Shown: positions 9,532 to 18,324 of the stretch, one piece after another
How positions within the stretch are numbered: position 1 is the first letter of the stretch
How the letters are laid out: the number at the start of each line of letters is the position of its first letter
Assembly (NCBI RefSeq): GCF_001650875.1
Contig: NZ_LXYI01000017.1
Coordinates: 1 to 64,000 of the forward strand
Reading direction: 5' to 3'
DNA: 64,000 nucleotides
From: Sulfitobacter sp. EhC04
GTDB taxonomy: Bacteria; Pseudomonadota; Alphaproteobacteria; Rhodobacterales; Rhodobacteraceae
Notes under the pieces: model-generated
Seen by the model: only the letters and a program-made list of their open reading frames with translations
Database searches by the model: none
What the model was told of the DNA's origin: nothing
Position numbers and translations under genes: made by a program

Positions 9532-11036
9532 GCGAAACCCGCGCCCTCACGCTGGCTGATGTTTGCCGGAGTTTCGGGCCGGTGCAGGTGTTGCATGACA
9601 TCAGCCTGACGCTGCGGCCCGGCGAGGTGCATGCCCTGATCGGGGAGAACGGGGCGGGCAAATCGACGGCGATGAAGATCATGTCGGGCTATCTGGAGCC
9701 GACGAAGGGGCAAGTGAAGCTGGACGATGCGCCGGTGCGCTTTGCCTCTTCGCAGGAGGCCGAGGCGCAGGGGGTTGTGCTGATCCATCAGGAGTTCAAT
9801 CTGGCGGATCAGTTGAGCGTGGAGCAGAACATCTTTCTGGGGCACGAGAAGCGGCGCGGGCTGTTTCTGGATAAAGCCTGGATGCAGGCAGAGACGCGCA
9901 GGCTGCTGGCGCGGCTGAATTGCAAGGTGTCCCCCGATGCGCGGGTGCGTGATATTTCCAACGCGGACAAGCAGATGGTCGAGATCGCCAAGGCGCTGTC
10001 GCGCCGGGCGCAGGTGTTGATCATGGATGAACCCACCGCCGTGCTGACCGAGCGCGAGGCGGAGGTGCTGTTCGAGCAGGTGGAGCGGCTGAAGGCGGAG
10101 GGGGTGGCGATATTGTTCACCTCGCACAAGCTGGACGAGGTGAAGCGGATTTCGGACCGGATCACGGTATTGCGCGACGGGCATGTGGTGGCGCAGGGCA
10201 TGACGGCGGAGTTCAACGAGGACCAGATGGCGCAGGCGATGGTGGGGCGGGATGTGTCCTCGCTGTACCCCGTGCGCTCTGTCGGTGTGGGCGATGATGC
10301 CGCGCTGGAGGTCAGGGGGCTGAACGTGCCGGGCTATGCCCATGACATCAGCTTTACCCTGCGTAGGGGCGAGATACTGGGCATTTCGGGGCTGATCGGA
10401 TCGGGGCGCACTGAGGCGATGGAGGGGCTGACGGGGCTGCGCGCCGCGCAGGGTGATGTGCGGATCAACGGGCGGCCTGTTTCCCTGCGGTCGCCGCAAC
10501 AGGCGCAGGCGGCGGGGCTGTGTTACCTGACCGAGGACCGCAAGGGGCGGGGTCTGCTGCTGCAAAAGGGGATGCGGGAGAACCTGACCTTGCAGGCGCT
10601 GCCGGAGTTCACCAACTGGCTGATAGATCACAAGGCGGAAGACGCGGCGCTGACACGGGCGATTGCGGATTTCGACATTCGTGCGCCGACCCGTGAGGTG
10701 CTGGTGGGCAACCTGTCGGGGGGGAACCAGCAAAAGCTGCTGATCGCCAAGATCATGCTGACCGACCCGGATATCGTCATCATCGACGAGCCGACGCGGG
10801 GCATCGACATCGGCACCAAGCAACAGATTTACGAATTCATCCATGCGCTGTCTGCCGCGGGTAAATCCATCATCGTGGTCAGTTCCGAAATGCAGGAGGT
10901 CATCGGCCTGGCCGACCGGGTGCTGGTGATGCGGCTGGGCACCATCGCGGGCGAAGTCAGCGGCGATGACATGACAGAAGACAAGATCGTGCGGCTGGCG
11001 ATGGGCCTGGGCGCGACCAGACAAGAGGCAATCTGA
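9528..11036 (+). CDS. Sugar ABC importer ATP-binding protein (RbsA/XylG type)
   Basis: A 502-residue fused double ATPase. The first half has Walker A GENGAGKST, a signature region and Walker B VLIMDEPTAVLTE. The second half is degenerate at Walker A (GLIGSGRTEAMEG) and has LSGGNQQKLLIAKIM and IVIIDEPTRGIDIGTKQQIY. This two-domain pattern is standard for monosaccharide importers of the CUT2 class. It energises uptake with the permease and binding protein encoded just downstream; the start and stop overlap both neighbours. Confidence 0.93.
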   Translation: MSETRALTLADVCRSFGPVQVLHDISLTLRPGEVHALIGENGAGKSTAMKIMSGYLEPTKGQVKLDDAPVRFASSQEAEAQGVVLIHQEFNLADQLSVEQNIFLGHEKRRGLFLDKAWMQAETRRLLARLNCKVSPDARVRDISNADKQMVEIAKALSRRAQVLIMDEPTAVLTEREAEVLFEQVERLKAEGVAILFTSHKLDEVKRISDRITVLRDGHVVAQGMTAEFNEDQMAQAMVGRDVSSLYPVRSVGVGDDAALEVRGLNVPGYAHDISFTLRRGEILGISGLIGSGRTEAMEGLTGLRAAQGDVRINGRPVSLRSPQQAQAAGLCYLTEDRKGRGLLLQKGMRENLTLQALPEFTNWLIDHKAEDAALTRAIADFDIRAPTREVLVGNLSGGNQQKLLIAKIMLTDPDIVIIDEPTRGIDIGTKQQIYEFIHALSAAGKSIIVVSSEMQEVIGLADRVLVMRLGTIAGEVSGDDMTEDKIVRLAMGLGATRQEAI

Positions 11037-12034
11037 TGACAGCTACCGAAACACGGCCCAGCCGACCGGCCAGAGGCGTGAACCTGAAAGTGCTGGGACC
11101 AATCCTGGCGCTGGTTGTGCTGGTGATTGTGGGCGCCGCGCTGAACGGGAATTTCCTGAGCGCGGCGAACATCACCAATGTGCTGTCACGCTCCGCCTTT
11201 ATCGGGATCATCGCGGTGGGCATGACATTTGTCATCACCGGCGGCGGGCTGGACCTGTCGGTGGGGTCGATGGCGGCCTTTATCGCGGGGCTGATGATTC
11301 TGGTGATGAACGCGATGTTGCCGGTGATGGGGCCGGGATGGCCGCTGGTCTTTGTCGGCATGTTGACGGCGATGGTCGCGGGCACGCTGGCCGGGTTTGT
11401 AAACGGCTTCCTGATCACCACCATGCGGATCGAGGCGTTTATCGTGACGCTGGGCACCATGGGCATCTATCGCAGTCTGGTCACCTGGCTGGCGGACGGC
11501 GGCACGCTGTCACTGGATTTCGGGATGCGGTCAGTGATCCGGCCAATCTATTTCGACGGGATTCTGGGGATCAGCTGGCCGATCATCGTTTTCGCGCTGG
11601 TGGCGATCAGTGGCGAGTTGGTGATGCGGCGCGCGGCCTTTGGCCGACATGCCGCCGCTGTCGGGTCGAACGATCAGGTGGCGCGCTATTCCTCGGTCAA
11701 CGTGAACCGGGTGCGGATGCTGACCTATGTGTTTCTCGGCATCCTCGTTGGGGTGGCGACAATCATGTATGTGCCGCGCCTTGGCTCGGCCTCGCCCAGC
11801 ACCGGTGTGCTGTGGGAACTGGAAGCCATTGCGGCGGTGATCATCGGCGGCACCATGCTGAAGGGTGGCTTTGGCCGCGTCTGGGGCACGGTGATCGGCG
11901 TGCTGATCCTGTCGCTGATCGACAATATTCTGAATCTGACGGATGGCGTGTCGCCCTATCTGAACGGGGCAATACAGGGTGTCATCATCATCCTGGCCGT
12001 CATCCTGCAGCGCGACAAGAAAGCGGAGAGCTGA
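11036..12034 (+). CDS. Sugar ABC importer permease (RbsC type)
   Basis: A 332-residue polytopic inner-membrane protein of the CUT2 (ribose/xylose) permease family. Characteristic stretches are ITGGGLDLSVGSMAAF near residue 65 and IIGGTMLKGGFGRVWGTVIGVLIL near the C terminus. Hydrophobic segments cover most of the chain. It starts in a TGATG overlap with the ATPase gene and is followed after 42 bases by the binding protein gene. Confidence 0.92.
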   Translation: MTATETRPSRPARGVNLKVLGPILALVVLVIVGAALNGNFLSAANITNVLSRSAFIGIIAVGMTFVITGGGLDLSVGSMAAFIAGLMILVMNAMLPVMGPGWPLVFVGMLTAMVAGTLAGFVNGFLITTMRIEAFIVTLGTMGIYRSLVTWLADGGTLSLDFGMRSVIRPIYFDGILGISWPIIVFALVAISGELVMRRAAFGRHAAAVGSNDQVARYSSVNVNRVRMLTYVFLGILVGVATIMYVPRLGSASPSTGVLWELEAIAAVIIGGTMLKGGFGRVWGTVIGVLILSLIDNILNLTDGVSPYLNGAIQGVIIILAVILQRDKKAES

Positions 12035-12076
12035 GGAGGCGCTCCGGAATACCATGGTAAACAGAGGAGATAAGCC

Positions 12077-13021
12077 ATGAAATTTACGACAATCACGGCG
12101 GCCGCACTGGCCGCGACACTGGCACTGCCAGCGCTGGCGCAGGATACGAAAGTCATTGGCGTGTCCATTCCGGCAGCAACGCACGGCTGGGCGGGCGGCA
12201 TGAACTTTCATGCGCAACAGGCGGTGAACCGGCTGGAGGAAGTCTATCCGCAACTGGATTTCGTGCTGGCGACGGCATCGGACCCGGCCAAGCAGGTCAA
12301 CGACATCGAAGACATGCTGGCCACGCGCAACATCAGCGCGCTGGTGGTGCTGCCGTTTGAATCCGAGCCGCTGACCAGCCCGGTCAAGGCGGTGGCGGAC
12401 AGCGGCGCATGGGTGACGGTGGTTGACCGTGGCCTTGCCATTCCCGGCATCGAAGACCTCTATGTGGCGGGCGACAACCCCGGCTTTGGCAAGGTATCGG
12501 GCGAATACATGGCCTCGGCCATGCCGGATGGCGGCGACATTGTGGTGTTCCGGGGCATCCCGACAACCATCGACAATGAGCGTGTCGAAGGTTTCCAGAG
12601 CGCGATCGAAGGATCGGGCATCAACATTCTGGCGATGGAGCATGGCAACTGGAACCGCGACGACAGCTTTACCGTGATGCAGGATTTCCTGTCAAAATAT
12701 GACAAGATCGACGCGGTCTGGGCATCGGATGACGACATGGCCATTGGCGTGCTGGCGGCCATCGAACAGTCGGGCCGCGATGACATCAAGTTTGTTCTGG
12801 GCGGTGCCGGCATGAAGGAAATGGTCGCAAAGGTGCGCGATGGCGATCCGATGATCCCGGCGGATGTGACCTATCCGCCGTCGATGATTGCCACGGCGAT
12901 CGAAATGACCGCTGTTGGCATGACCTCGACCGCGCCGGTGTCTGGCACTTTCACCATCGGATCGGTTTTGATCACGCAAGAGAACGCTGCTGACTTCTAC
13001 TATGAAGACAGCCCGTTCTGA
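12077..13021 (+). CDS. Sugar ABC importer periplasmic binding protein (RbsB type)
   Basis: A 314-residue periplasmic-binding protein 4 family member with a clear signal peptide (MKFTTITAAALAATLALPALAQ, cleavage after about residue 21). The mature domain shows the ribose-binding-type pattern (VIGVSIPAATHGWAGGM, DNPGFGKVSGEYMA, WASDDDMAIGVLAAIEQSG). It delivers the sugar to the permease/ATPase pair upstream. GAGGAGATAAGCC gives a strong ribosome binding site. The operon ends here; a hairpin follows. Confidence 0.92.
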   Translation: MKFTTITAAALAATLALPALAQDTKVIGVSIPAATHGWAGGMNFHAQQAVNRLEEVYPQLDFVLATASDPAKQVNDIEDMLATRNISALVVLPFESEPLTSPVKAVADSGAWVTVVDRGLAIPGIEDLYVAGDNPGFGKVSGEYMASAMPDGGDIVVFRGIPTTIDNERVEGFQSAIEGSGINILAMEHGNWNRDDSFTVMQDFLSKYDKIDAVWASDDDMAIGVLAAIEQSGRDDIKFVLGGAGMKEMVAKVRDGDPMIPADVTYPPSMIATAIEMTAVGMTSTAPVSGTFTIGSVLITQENAADFYYEDSPF

Positions 13022-13026
13022 GACAT

Positions 13027-13061
13027 GAAAAACGGTCGAAGGGCGGGCAAGCCCTTCGACC
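13027..13061 (-). terminator. Hairpin terminator between the sugar operon and the marR genes
   Basis: GGTCGAAGGGC (13034-13044) pairs perfectly with GCCCTTCGACC (13051-13061). On the minus strand the stem is followed by GTTTTTC, which fits a Rho-independent terminator for the marR-side operon. On the plus strand the T tract is missing, though the stem may still help to end the sugar operon. Confidence 0.7.
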
Positions 13062-13086
13062 ACACAGATGGGAATTGGCCAGCCTG

Positions 13087-13563
13087 TCAGAGGTCGTGCA
13101 CGCGAATTTTCTTCAGCATCGCCTGCAACACTTCGACACAGACGTCGAGTTGGGCAGGGTCGATGTCAGCGGTCATATGTTGATAATTCGCGTTGACGAG
13201 CGGTGCAGTTTCCCTCAGCTTCTTGCGGCCTTTCGCGGTCAATGAGACGCGGCGCACACGTTGGTCGGTCGCGTCAATCTCGCGCTGCGCCATGCCGGAG
13301 GTGACAAGCTGTTCGACCAATCTGCTGACGGTGGATTGTTCAGTCACCGCGAGCACGGATATTTCGTTTACGGTAAGCTGCTTGTACGCGCCAAGGCATG
13401 ATATGATCCGCATTGTCGCGCCCTGGATGCCAAGGCTTTTGAGGTCGGCATCCTGTTTGACCTGCCACCGGTTGCCCAGACGGGTGATCAGATAGGGCAG
13501 ATATTGCGCAAGCTGCTCTGGCGTCTTGAAGGGGAATTTGGCGTCGTCGGGGTTCTCAGCCAT
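13087..13563 (-). CDS. MarR-family regulator (second of a tandem pair)
   Basis: A 158-residue winged-helix regulator. The MarR core is visible: LTVNEISVLAVTEQSTVSRLVEQL as the recognition helix region, then a wing with REIDATDQRVRRVSLTAKGRKKL. The ATG at 13563 overlaps the end of the other marR gene by 8 bases, so the two are translationally coupled. MarR proteins usually bind aromatic acids and release short AT-rich palindromes. Similar regulators control auxin catabolic genes in plant-associated bacteria, which fits the surrounding genes. It is the last gene of the minus-strand operon that begins with the iorA-like gene, or of a shorter marR operon. Confidence 0.85.
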   Translation of the reverse strand: MAENPDDAKFPFKTPEQLAQYLPYLITRLGNRWQVKQDADLKSLGIQGATMRIISCLGAYKQLTVNEISVLAVTEQSTVSRLVEQLVTSGMAQREIDATDQRVRRVSLTAKGRKKLRETAPLVNANYQHMTADIDPAQLDVCVEVLQAMLKKIRVHDL

Positions 13564-14044
13564 GATCGGTGTGAACCTTGCCGCCCGGTTTCTTGATGAT
13601 TGATTTGAGCATCGCGATGGTTTCCGCGAGGTTCTCGGCATCCAGATGCAAAAAGCACTTTGCAAGGACATCGGCGTGAATTGCCGCTGCTTCCTTGAAC
13701 CGTTGTCGGCCTGCCGGGGTCAGCACGGCGACAAAAGACCGCCGGTCGTCGGCTGACATTGATTTGTCGACCAGTTCATCCTTGCGCAGCCGGTTTACCA
13801 ACCCCGATACATTGCCGTTGCTGACCTTGAGCCTGGCCGAAAGTTCGCCCATGCTCAGCCCGTCGGGGTAGCGATCCAGTTGTGCAAGGACATCGAATTT
13901 CGAAACGCTGATGCCGGTTCGCTCCTTGAGTTGCCGGTTCACTTCGGGATAGATGTAATTATAGACATCCAGCACGCTGAGCCAGAGCCGCGTTTCGTCC
14001 TTGCGATAATCTGAAGTATCCTGAGCCGGATCGCGGGCCATCAT
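13556..14044 (-). CDS. MarR-family regulator (first of a tandem pair)
   Basis: A 162-residue MarR protein with the winged-helix motif LSMGELSARLKVSNGNVSGLVNRL and the wing DKSMSADDRRSFVAVLTPAGRQRF. The start is either of two adjacent ATG codons. It lies 31 bases below the thioesterase gene and overlaps the next marR gene. An AT-rich element related to the shared operator (TTTTTACATACTAG, 14066-14079) lies 22 bases upstream of its start, suggesting autoregulation. It is a candidate sensor of the aromatic substrate of the 13-37 kb region. Which of the two MarR proteins binds the shared operators cannot be told. Confidence 0.86.
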   Translation of the reverse strand: MMARDPAQDTSDYRKDETRLWLSVLDVYNYIYPEVNRQLKERTGISVSKFDVLAQLDRYPDGLSMGELSARLKVSNGNVSGLVNRLRKDELVDKSMSADDRRSFVAVLTPAGRQRFKEAAAIHADVLAKCFLHLDAENLAETIAMLKSIIKKPGGKVHTDHG

Positions 14045-14075
14045 CGAGCTATCTGCATTTCCATATTTTTACATA

Positions 14076-14558
14076 CTAGGCATTATCCGAGAACACGTAT
14101 TGGTTCAATGCACCTCTTAGGTCGGTTGGAATGTCGATTGAAGAATGGGTATCAAGGTTGGTGGTAACAGTTGTAAAGAGCCCGCGCAGCGCCTCTGTAT
14201 CGCCAAGCATGGCGTTCAGTTCAAGCGCGTAGGATTTGCCGCCGATCCTGGAAACCCGCACGAAATATTCGACTTCCTCGCCCATTTTGACCGGCGAAAA
14301 GAATTCGGCATGGGCGTTGACATAGCCCAGCCCGGTGCGGCGGGGGCCAAGGAAGTCGTAATAGGACAGGCCCAGGCAGTCGCAGAACCATGCTTCGATG
14401 ACGTGGTTGAATACGTTGAAAAATTCCGGCGTGTAGACAATGCCGGCAGGGTCGCATTGTCCGTGCCGGAAGATGTGCTTGTAGCTCCAGCCGGGAAACG
14501 GGATATCCGCCCGGTTGACGGGCCGGGGAAAAGACGCCGGTTTGCTGATTTTGTTCAT
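14076..14558 (-). CDS. Aryl-CoA thioesterase (4-hydroxybenzoyl-CoA thioesterase family)
   Basis: A 160-residue hotdog-fold thioesterase. The motif HGQCDPAGIVYTPEFFNVFN (about residues 32-51) is the classic DPAGIV site of 4-hydroxybenzoyl-CoA thioesterases, with Asp36 as the expected catalytic acid. Its ATG overlaps the stop of the iorB-like gene (ATGA), so the two are coupled. I infer that it hydrolyses the aryl-CoA made by that oxidoreductase, which in an isatin route would be 2-aminobenzoyl-CoA (anthraniloyl-CoA), releasing anthranilate. Another aryl or acyl-CoA is possible. Confidence 0.82.
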   Translation of the reverse strand: MNKISKPASFPRPVNRADIPFPGWSYKHIFRHGQCDPAGIVYTPEFFNVFNHVIEAWFCDCLGLSYYDFLGPRRTGLGYVNAHAEFFSPVKMGEEVEYFVRVSRIGGKSYALELNAMLGDTEALRGLFTTVTTNLDTHSSIDIPTDLRGALNQYVFSDNA

Positions 14559-16126
14559 GTGCCCGAAAAACTCTCAATTGTCATGATCGTGCCGTCCAGA
14601 TCCTTGCTGGACGCGTCCTTGATCGCAGAAGTCAGAAGCCTTTGCGCCCATTCCGCTGCGTCGTCACGCCCGGCGATGGATTTTGTTGTCTGCATCACCT
14701 TTTCGAACTTGGAATGGCCCCGGACATGGGTGTCTGAATAGCCCTTGATCAGGCGGCGGAAGGTGAGCATCGCGACGCCCAGGTCATAGTTCTGCGCCAG
14801 CGCCTGCGCTGCATCGGCCAGCCATGCATCGCGGTGGGCGACTTCCGTTTTGTGGCGCAGGGACATGCGGCGCGTTCCCTTGAGCGCACCGACAAAATGC
14901 AGCGGCAGGAACCCGGTCAGGCGGTAGGTCTGGATGCGCCGTCCCTTGTTGATGCGACGGTCGAGCCAGGCATAGAGGGACTTGCGCGATTTCAGCCAGT
15001 TTGCCAGCCCGACCGGCAGGGTTGATGCGGCCTCTTCCATGCGGGGGTGCATGAATTCTGTGGTGTTGAGGACCTGACCGGTCTTCAGGCCAACCTCTTC
15101 GGCCACCCTTTGACGGCGCGCGCTTTGCGTCTTGATGCGGGCGACACGGATCACGTCGTCATAGGCCATCGCATTTGCAAGGTATTTGGCGGCGGACGCG
15201 GTGAACGCAAAGCCCTGGGCCTCACCATTTGCCGCGCGGTCAGCCTCGGTGAGGTTGCGCAGGATATCGAGGTATTCGTCGCCATAGGCGGCATCCTGAA
15301 AGTCGACGACCTTTTGCAGCCCGAGATAGGCCATGGCGTGGGCCTGCTCAGGAAGTTCCGAGCGGATGCGGGTGAGCAGGGCATTTGCCCGTTTGTCGCG
15401 CAAGCTGTCAGGCAGGGTCGCGACGGGGGTTTCGGGTGCCTCCAGCTGCGGCATCTCGGGGCCGTTTACCGTGCGGTCAAAGGCGGCATCGAAGGCGCGG
15501 ATGCTGGCGTCGATGCCCTTGCCGCCCTTGCGGATCACGTCGTAATAGGCTTCCCGCGCAAAGGGCAGGGTGCCTGACGCGGCAAGGCTGCCGAACATGG
15601 CGGATGAAATGACGGAGCCGTTCTTGACCGCCATCGCGTTCATGTCGAAGACAATCTCCTGTTTGGCAACCACGCCGATGGCATCACTCACGGCGCCGTT
15701 GTTCGCGATGCTGTCACCGGGGGCCATCTTTTCGCTGATCGCAAGCGACCGGTGGCTGGAGGCGATCAGGGTGGTCCGGTCGGGTGTCACGATCCCGCGC
15801 AGGATCGACCGGCCCGCTTCCATGAATTCCGATGCGATGACCACATCGACATCACCGGGTGTCGGCATCTGCGCCAGCACGGGCTTTTGCCCGCCGTCGC
15901 CGGGGCGCATCATTTCCACATAATAGATGGTGGCCCCGGTTCGCTGGGCCACGCCGGGAACGGAGGTTGATTGCGCCACCCAGCCATGCGTTTCCGCAAG
16001 GTTCACGATCCAGCCGGTCAGAACGCCACCGCCCTGACCGCCCATGGCCACGATGGCGATGGAGATTGGCCGCTCTGTCGCGGGGCCTGTGGGCTTCAGG
16101 CCCAGTTTCACGGTGTCATCTTTCAT
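14555..16126 (-). CDS. Indolepyruvate:ferredoxin oxidoreductase-like beta subunit
   Basis: A 523-residue protein combining the gamma-type domain of 2-oxoacid:ferredoxin oxidoreductases (AIVAMGGQGGGVLTGWIVN, residues about 26-45, then VPGVAQRTGATIYYVEM) with a long C-terminal DUF6537-type helical region. This arrangement is usual for the IorB-like partner in proteobacteria. It works with the alpha subunit encoded 4 bases upstream to convert a 2-oxoacid, CoA and oxidised ferredoxin to acyl-CoA, CO2 and reduced ferredoxin. I chose the ATG of MKDDTVKLG; an earlier in-frame ATG overlaps the alpha gene. The neighbouring aryl-CoA thioesterase suggests an aromatic 2-oxoacid. Confidence 0.85.
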   Translation of the reverse strand: MKDDTVKLGLKPTGPATERPISIAIVAMGGQGGGVLTGWIVNLAETHGWVAQSTSVPGVAQRTGATIYYVEMMRPGDGGQKPVLAQMPTPGDVDVVIASEFMEAGRSILRGIVTPDRTTLIASSHRSLAISEKMAPGDSIANNGAVSDAIGVVAKQEIVFDMNAMAVKNGSVISSAMFGSLAASGTLPFAREAYYDVIRKGGKGIDASIRAFDAAFDRTVNGPEMPQLEAPETPVATLPDSLRDKRANALLTRIRSELPEQAHAMAYLGLQKVVDFQDAAYGDEYLDILRNLTEADRAANGEAQGFAFTASAAKYLANAMAYDDVIRVARIKTQSARRQRVAEEVGLKTGQVLNTTEFMHPRMEEAASTLPVGLANWLKSRKSLYAWLDRRINKGRRIQTYRLTGFLPLHFVGALKGTRRMSLRHKTEVAHRDAWLADAAQALAQNYDLGVAMLTFRRLIKGYSDTHVRGHSKFEKVMQTTKSIAGRDDAAEWAQRLLTSAIKDASSKDLDGTIMTIESFSGT

Positions 16127-16130
16127 CTGT

Positions 16131-18296
16131 CTATGCCTCAAAGCTGACCGCGCGCTTCTCGCGGCGGTCTTGCAGGTAGCGGATCACGGAGCCGGAGAGA
16201 TTGGCCCGGACCTTGTCCCAACCTGTCGGGTTATGGGTGACCTCGGCGCGGAAGAAGGAAGGGCAGAGCACGGCGGCATCCGCAACTTCGCCGCAGTTGC
16301 CGCAGGCCACGCAGGTGTCGTCGATGGAGGCGACGGGATCGTCGCGCAGCGGATCGTCCAGCTCCTTGATCGACAGGGACGGGCAGCCGGACAGCCGCAT
16401 GCAGGCGTGATCGCCGGTGCAGACATCTTCGTCGACGCCGAATTTCTCTTTCACCACCCGCTTGCCGCCGCTGATCGCCTTGGCCACTTTCGGTTTCTCG
16501 CGCCGCTGCTTGTTCAACATGCATTCGGAGGAAGCCACGATGATCTTGGGGCCTTCGGCATCGGTGGTCAGCGCCTCGTTCAGCACATTGCGCATCTTTG
16601 TCACGTCATAGGTGTGATCCACCTGACGGACCCAGGTTGCCCCGATCCCCTTGACCGCATCGACGATGGAGTTGTTGGTGTTGCGGCGCTTGTTGTGAGC
16701 ACGGGACGACAGGATGTCCTGCCCGCCGGTGGCGGAGGAATAGAAGTTGTCGACGATGACAAAGACACCGTCGTGTTTGTTGAAAACCGCATTGCCGATG
16801 CCGCTGGTCAGCCCGTTGTGCCAGAAACCGCCGTCGCCCATGATCGAGATCGAGCGTTTGGCGCCCTTGACGTTGAAGGCCGCCGCCGAGGCCGGGCCAA
16901 GGCCGAAACCCATTGTGGTGGCACCGAGGTTGAAGGGCGGCAGGATCGAGAAGAGGTGACAGCCGATGTCAGCCGAGACATGATGCGTGCCGGTTTCCTC
17001 GAAGACCATTTTCATCGCGGCAAAGATGGGACGTTCTGGGCATCCGGTACACAGGCCCGGCGGACGGGCCGGCACGACGTCGGCCAGTCGTTCGATCACC
17101 GGGTTGGTCAGGATCGGGACCGGGTCGGGCACCGGGGCGCGGTTGCCAAGTTGTTTGGGCTCATGATCCTCAAGAAAGCGGCCGATCCCTTCGGTCAGGA
17201 CCGCGGCGGTATAGTCGCCGCCCATTGGCAGGTAATCCTTGCCATGAACTTCGGTCGGGCTTTTTGTGCGGGCCAGAATGGTCGAGATGGATTGTTCGAT
17301 ATATTCGGGCTGGCCTTCTTCGACCATCAGGACCGCGTCCAGCCCTTCGCAGAAGGCATCGACTTCGGATTTGATCGTCGGGTAGGCCACGTTCATCACA
17401 TATATAGGCACCCGCGAATTGCCGTAGGCATCGCACAGCCCAAGGAATTGCAGCGCTCGGATCGTGCTGTTGTACATGCCGCCGACGACGATCAGCCCGG
17501 TCTTGCCGGTCTTTTCCTCTCCGGTGGGGCCGAAGAACTCATTCAGTTTCTGGTCGCGGATAAAGTCGATGGCGGCGGGCATGCGCACTTTGATCTTTTC
17601 GACCTCGTGCTCATAAGCGGCGGGCGGCAGGACAATGCGGCCCAGATCGCGCTCGGGGTTGTTCATCGCGTCACGCAGGGTGAATTCGGGGCGCTTGTTG
17701 TCCTTGCAGGCAAATTCGCCGGTCATGTGACAGGACCGCACCCGCACCTGAAGCATGACGGGGGTGTTGGTCGCCTCTGACAGCTCGAAACCCTTTTCGA
17801 TCAGATTGACCATACAGGCCTGATCCGGGCGCGGGTCCAGCAACCACATCTGCGATTTCATCGCAAAGGCATGGGTGCGTTCCTGCATGATGGAGGAACC
17901 CTCGCCGTAGTCTTCGCCGACGATCACCATCGCCCCGCCAGTGACACCGCCGGATGCAAGGTTCGAGAGCGCGTCTGAGGCGACATTGGTGCCGACGGTT
18001 GATTTCCATGCCACCGCACCGCGCAGGGGATACATGACGGAAGCCGACAGCATCGCGCCTGCCGTTGCTTCGCTGGCCGAACTTTGAAAGACCACATCAA
18101 GGTCGTCCAGGATGTCATTGGCGTCTGCCAGCACATCCATCAGGTGCGAAATCGGTGATCCCTGATAGCCGCCGACATAGGCGACACCGGATTGCAAAAG
18201 GGCCTTGGTGATCGCAAGAATGCCCTCACCGCGGAATAGGTCGCCCTCTCCCAGCTTCAGGTCTTCGACTTCTTTCGCAAAGGATCGTTCAGCCAT
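16131..18296 (-). CDS. Indolepyruvate:ferredoxin oxidoreductase-like alpha subunit
   Basis: A 721-residue thiamine-diphosphate enzyme subunit. It has an N-terminal pyruvate-ferredoxin-oxidoreductase-type domain (LLQSGVAYVGGYQGSPISHL), a TPP-binding domain with GDGGFWHNGLTSGIGNAVF, and a C-terminal iron-sulfur region with CVACGNCG. GLCTGCPERPIF is also typical. The family name comes from indolepyruvate, but the context favours isatinate (2-aminophenylglyoxylate), which is also an aromatic 2-oxoacid. The start MAERSFAKE is 29 bases below the -10 box of a good promoter that contains the shared inverted repeat. It heads the operon alpha-beta-thioesterase-marR-marR. Confidence 0.87.
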   Translation of the reverse strand: MAERSFAKEVEDLKLGEGDLFRGEGILAITKALLQSGVAYVGGYQGSPISHLMDVLADANDILDDLDVVFQSSASEATAGAMLSASVMYPLRGAVAWKSTVGTNVASDALSNLASGGVTGGAMVIVGEDYGEGSSIMQERTHAFAMKSQMWLLDPRPDQACMVNLIEKGFELSEATNTPVMLQVRVRSCHMTGEFACKDNKRPEFTLRDAMNNPERDLGRIVLPPAAYEHEVEKIKVRMPAAIDFIRDQKLNEFFGPTGEEKTGKTGLIVVGGMYNSTIRALQFLGLCDAYGNSRVPIYVMNVAYPTIKSEVDAFCEGLDAVLMVEEGQPEYIEQSISTILARTKSPTEVHGKDYLPMGGDYTAAVLTEGIGRFLEDHEPKQLGNRAPVPDPVPILTNPVIERLADVVPARPPGLCTGCPERPIFAAMKMVFEETGTHHVSADIGCHLFSILPPFNLGATTMGFGLGPASAAAFNVKGAKRSISIMGDGGFWHNGLTSGIGNAVFNKHDGVFVIVDNFYSSATGGQDILSSRAHNKRRNTNNSIVDAVKGIGATWVRQVDHTYDVTKMRNVLNEALTTDAEGPKIIVASSECMLNKQRREKPKVAKAISGGKRVVKEKFGVDEDVCTGDHACMRLSGCPSLSIKELDDPLRDDPVASIDDTCVACGNCGEVADAAVLCPSFFRAEVTHNPTGWDKVRANLSGSVIRYLQDRREKRAVSFEA

Positions 18297-18324
18297 TATT
18301 ATCTCCCGAAAAAAAGTATGGTAA

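Noticed and set aside
9432..11024. A 530-residue minus-strand open frame.
   Set aside because: It is antisense to the sugar ABC ATPase gene, which has all expected motifs.
16044..17780. A 578-residue plus-strand open frame.
   Set aside because: It is antisense to the iorA-like gene and has a shadow-type composition.
16131..18296. Indolepyruvate as the natural substrate.
   Set aside because: The family name alone suggests it. No aminotransferase or other indolepyruvate-forming gene is near, and the coupled aryl-CoA thioesterase and the isatin-hydrolase-like gene favour isatinate. This is not settled.
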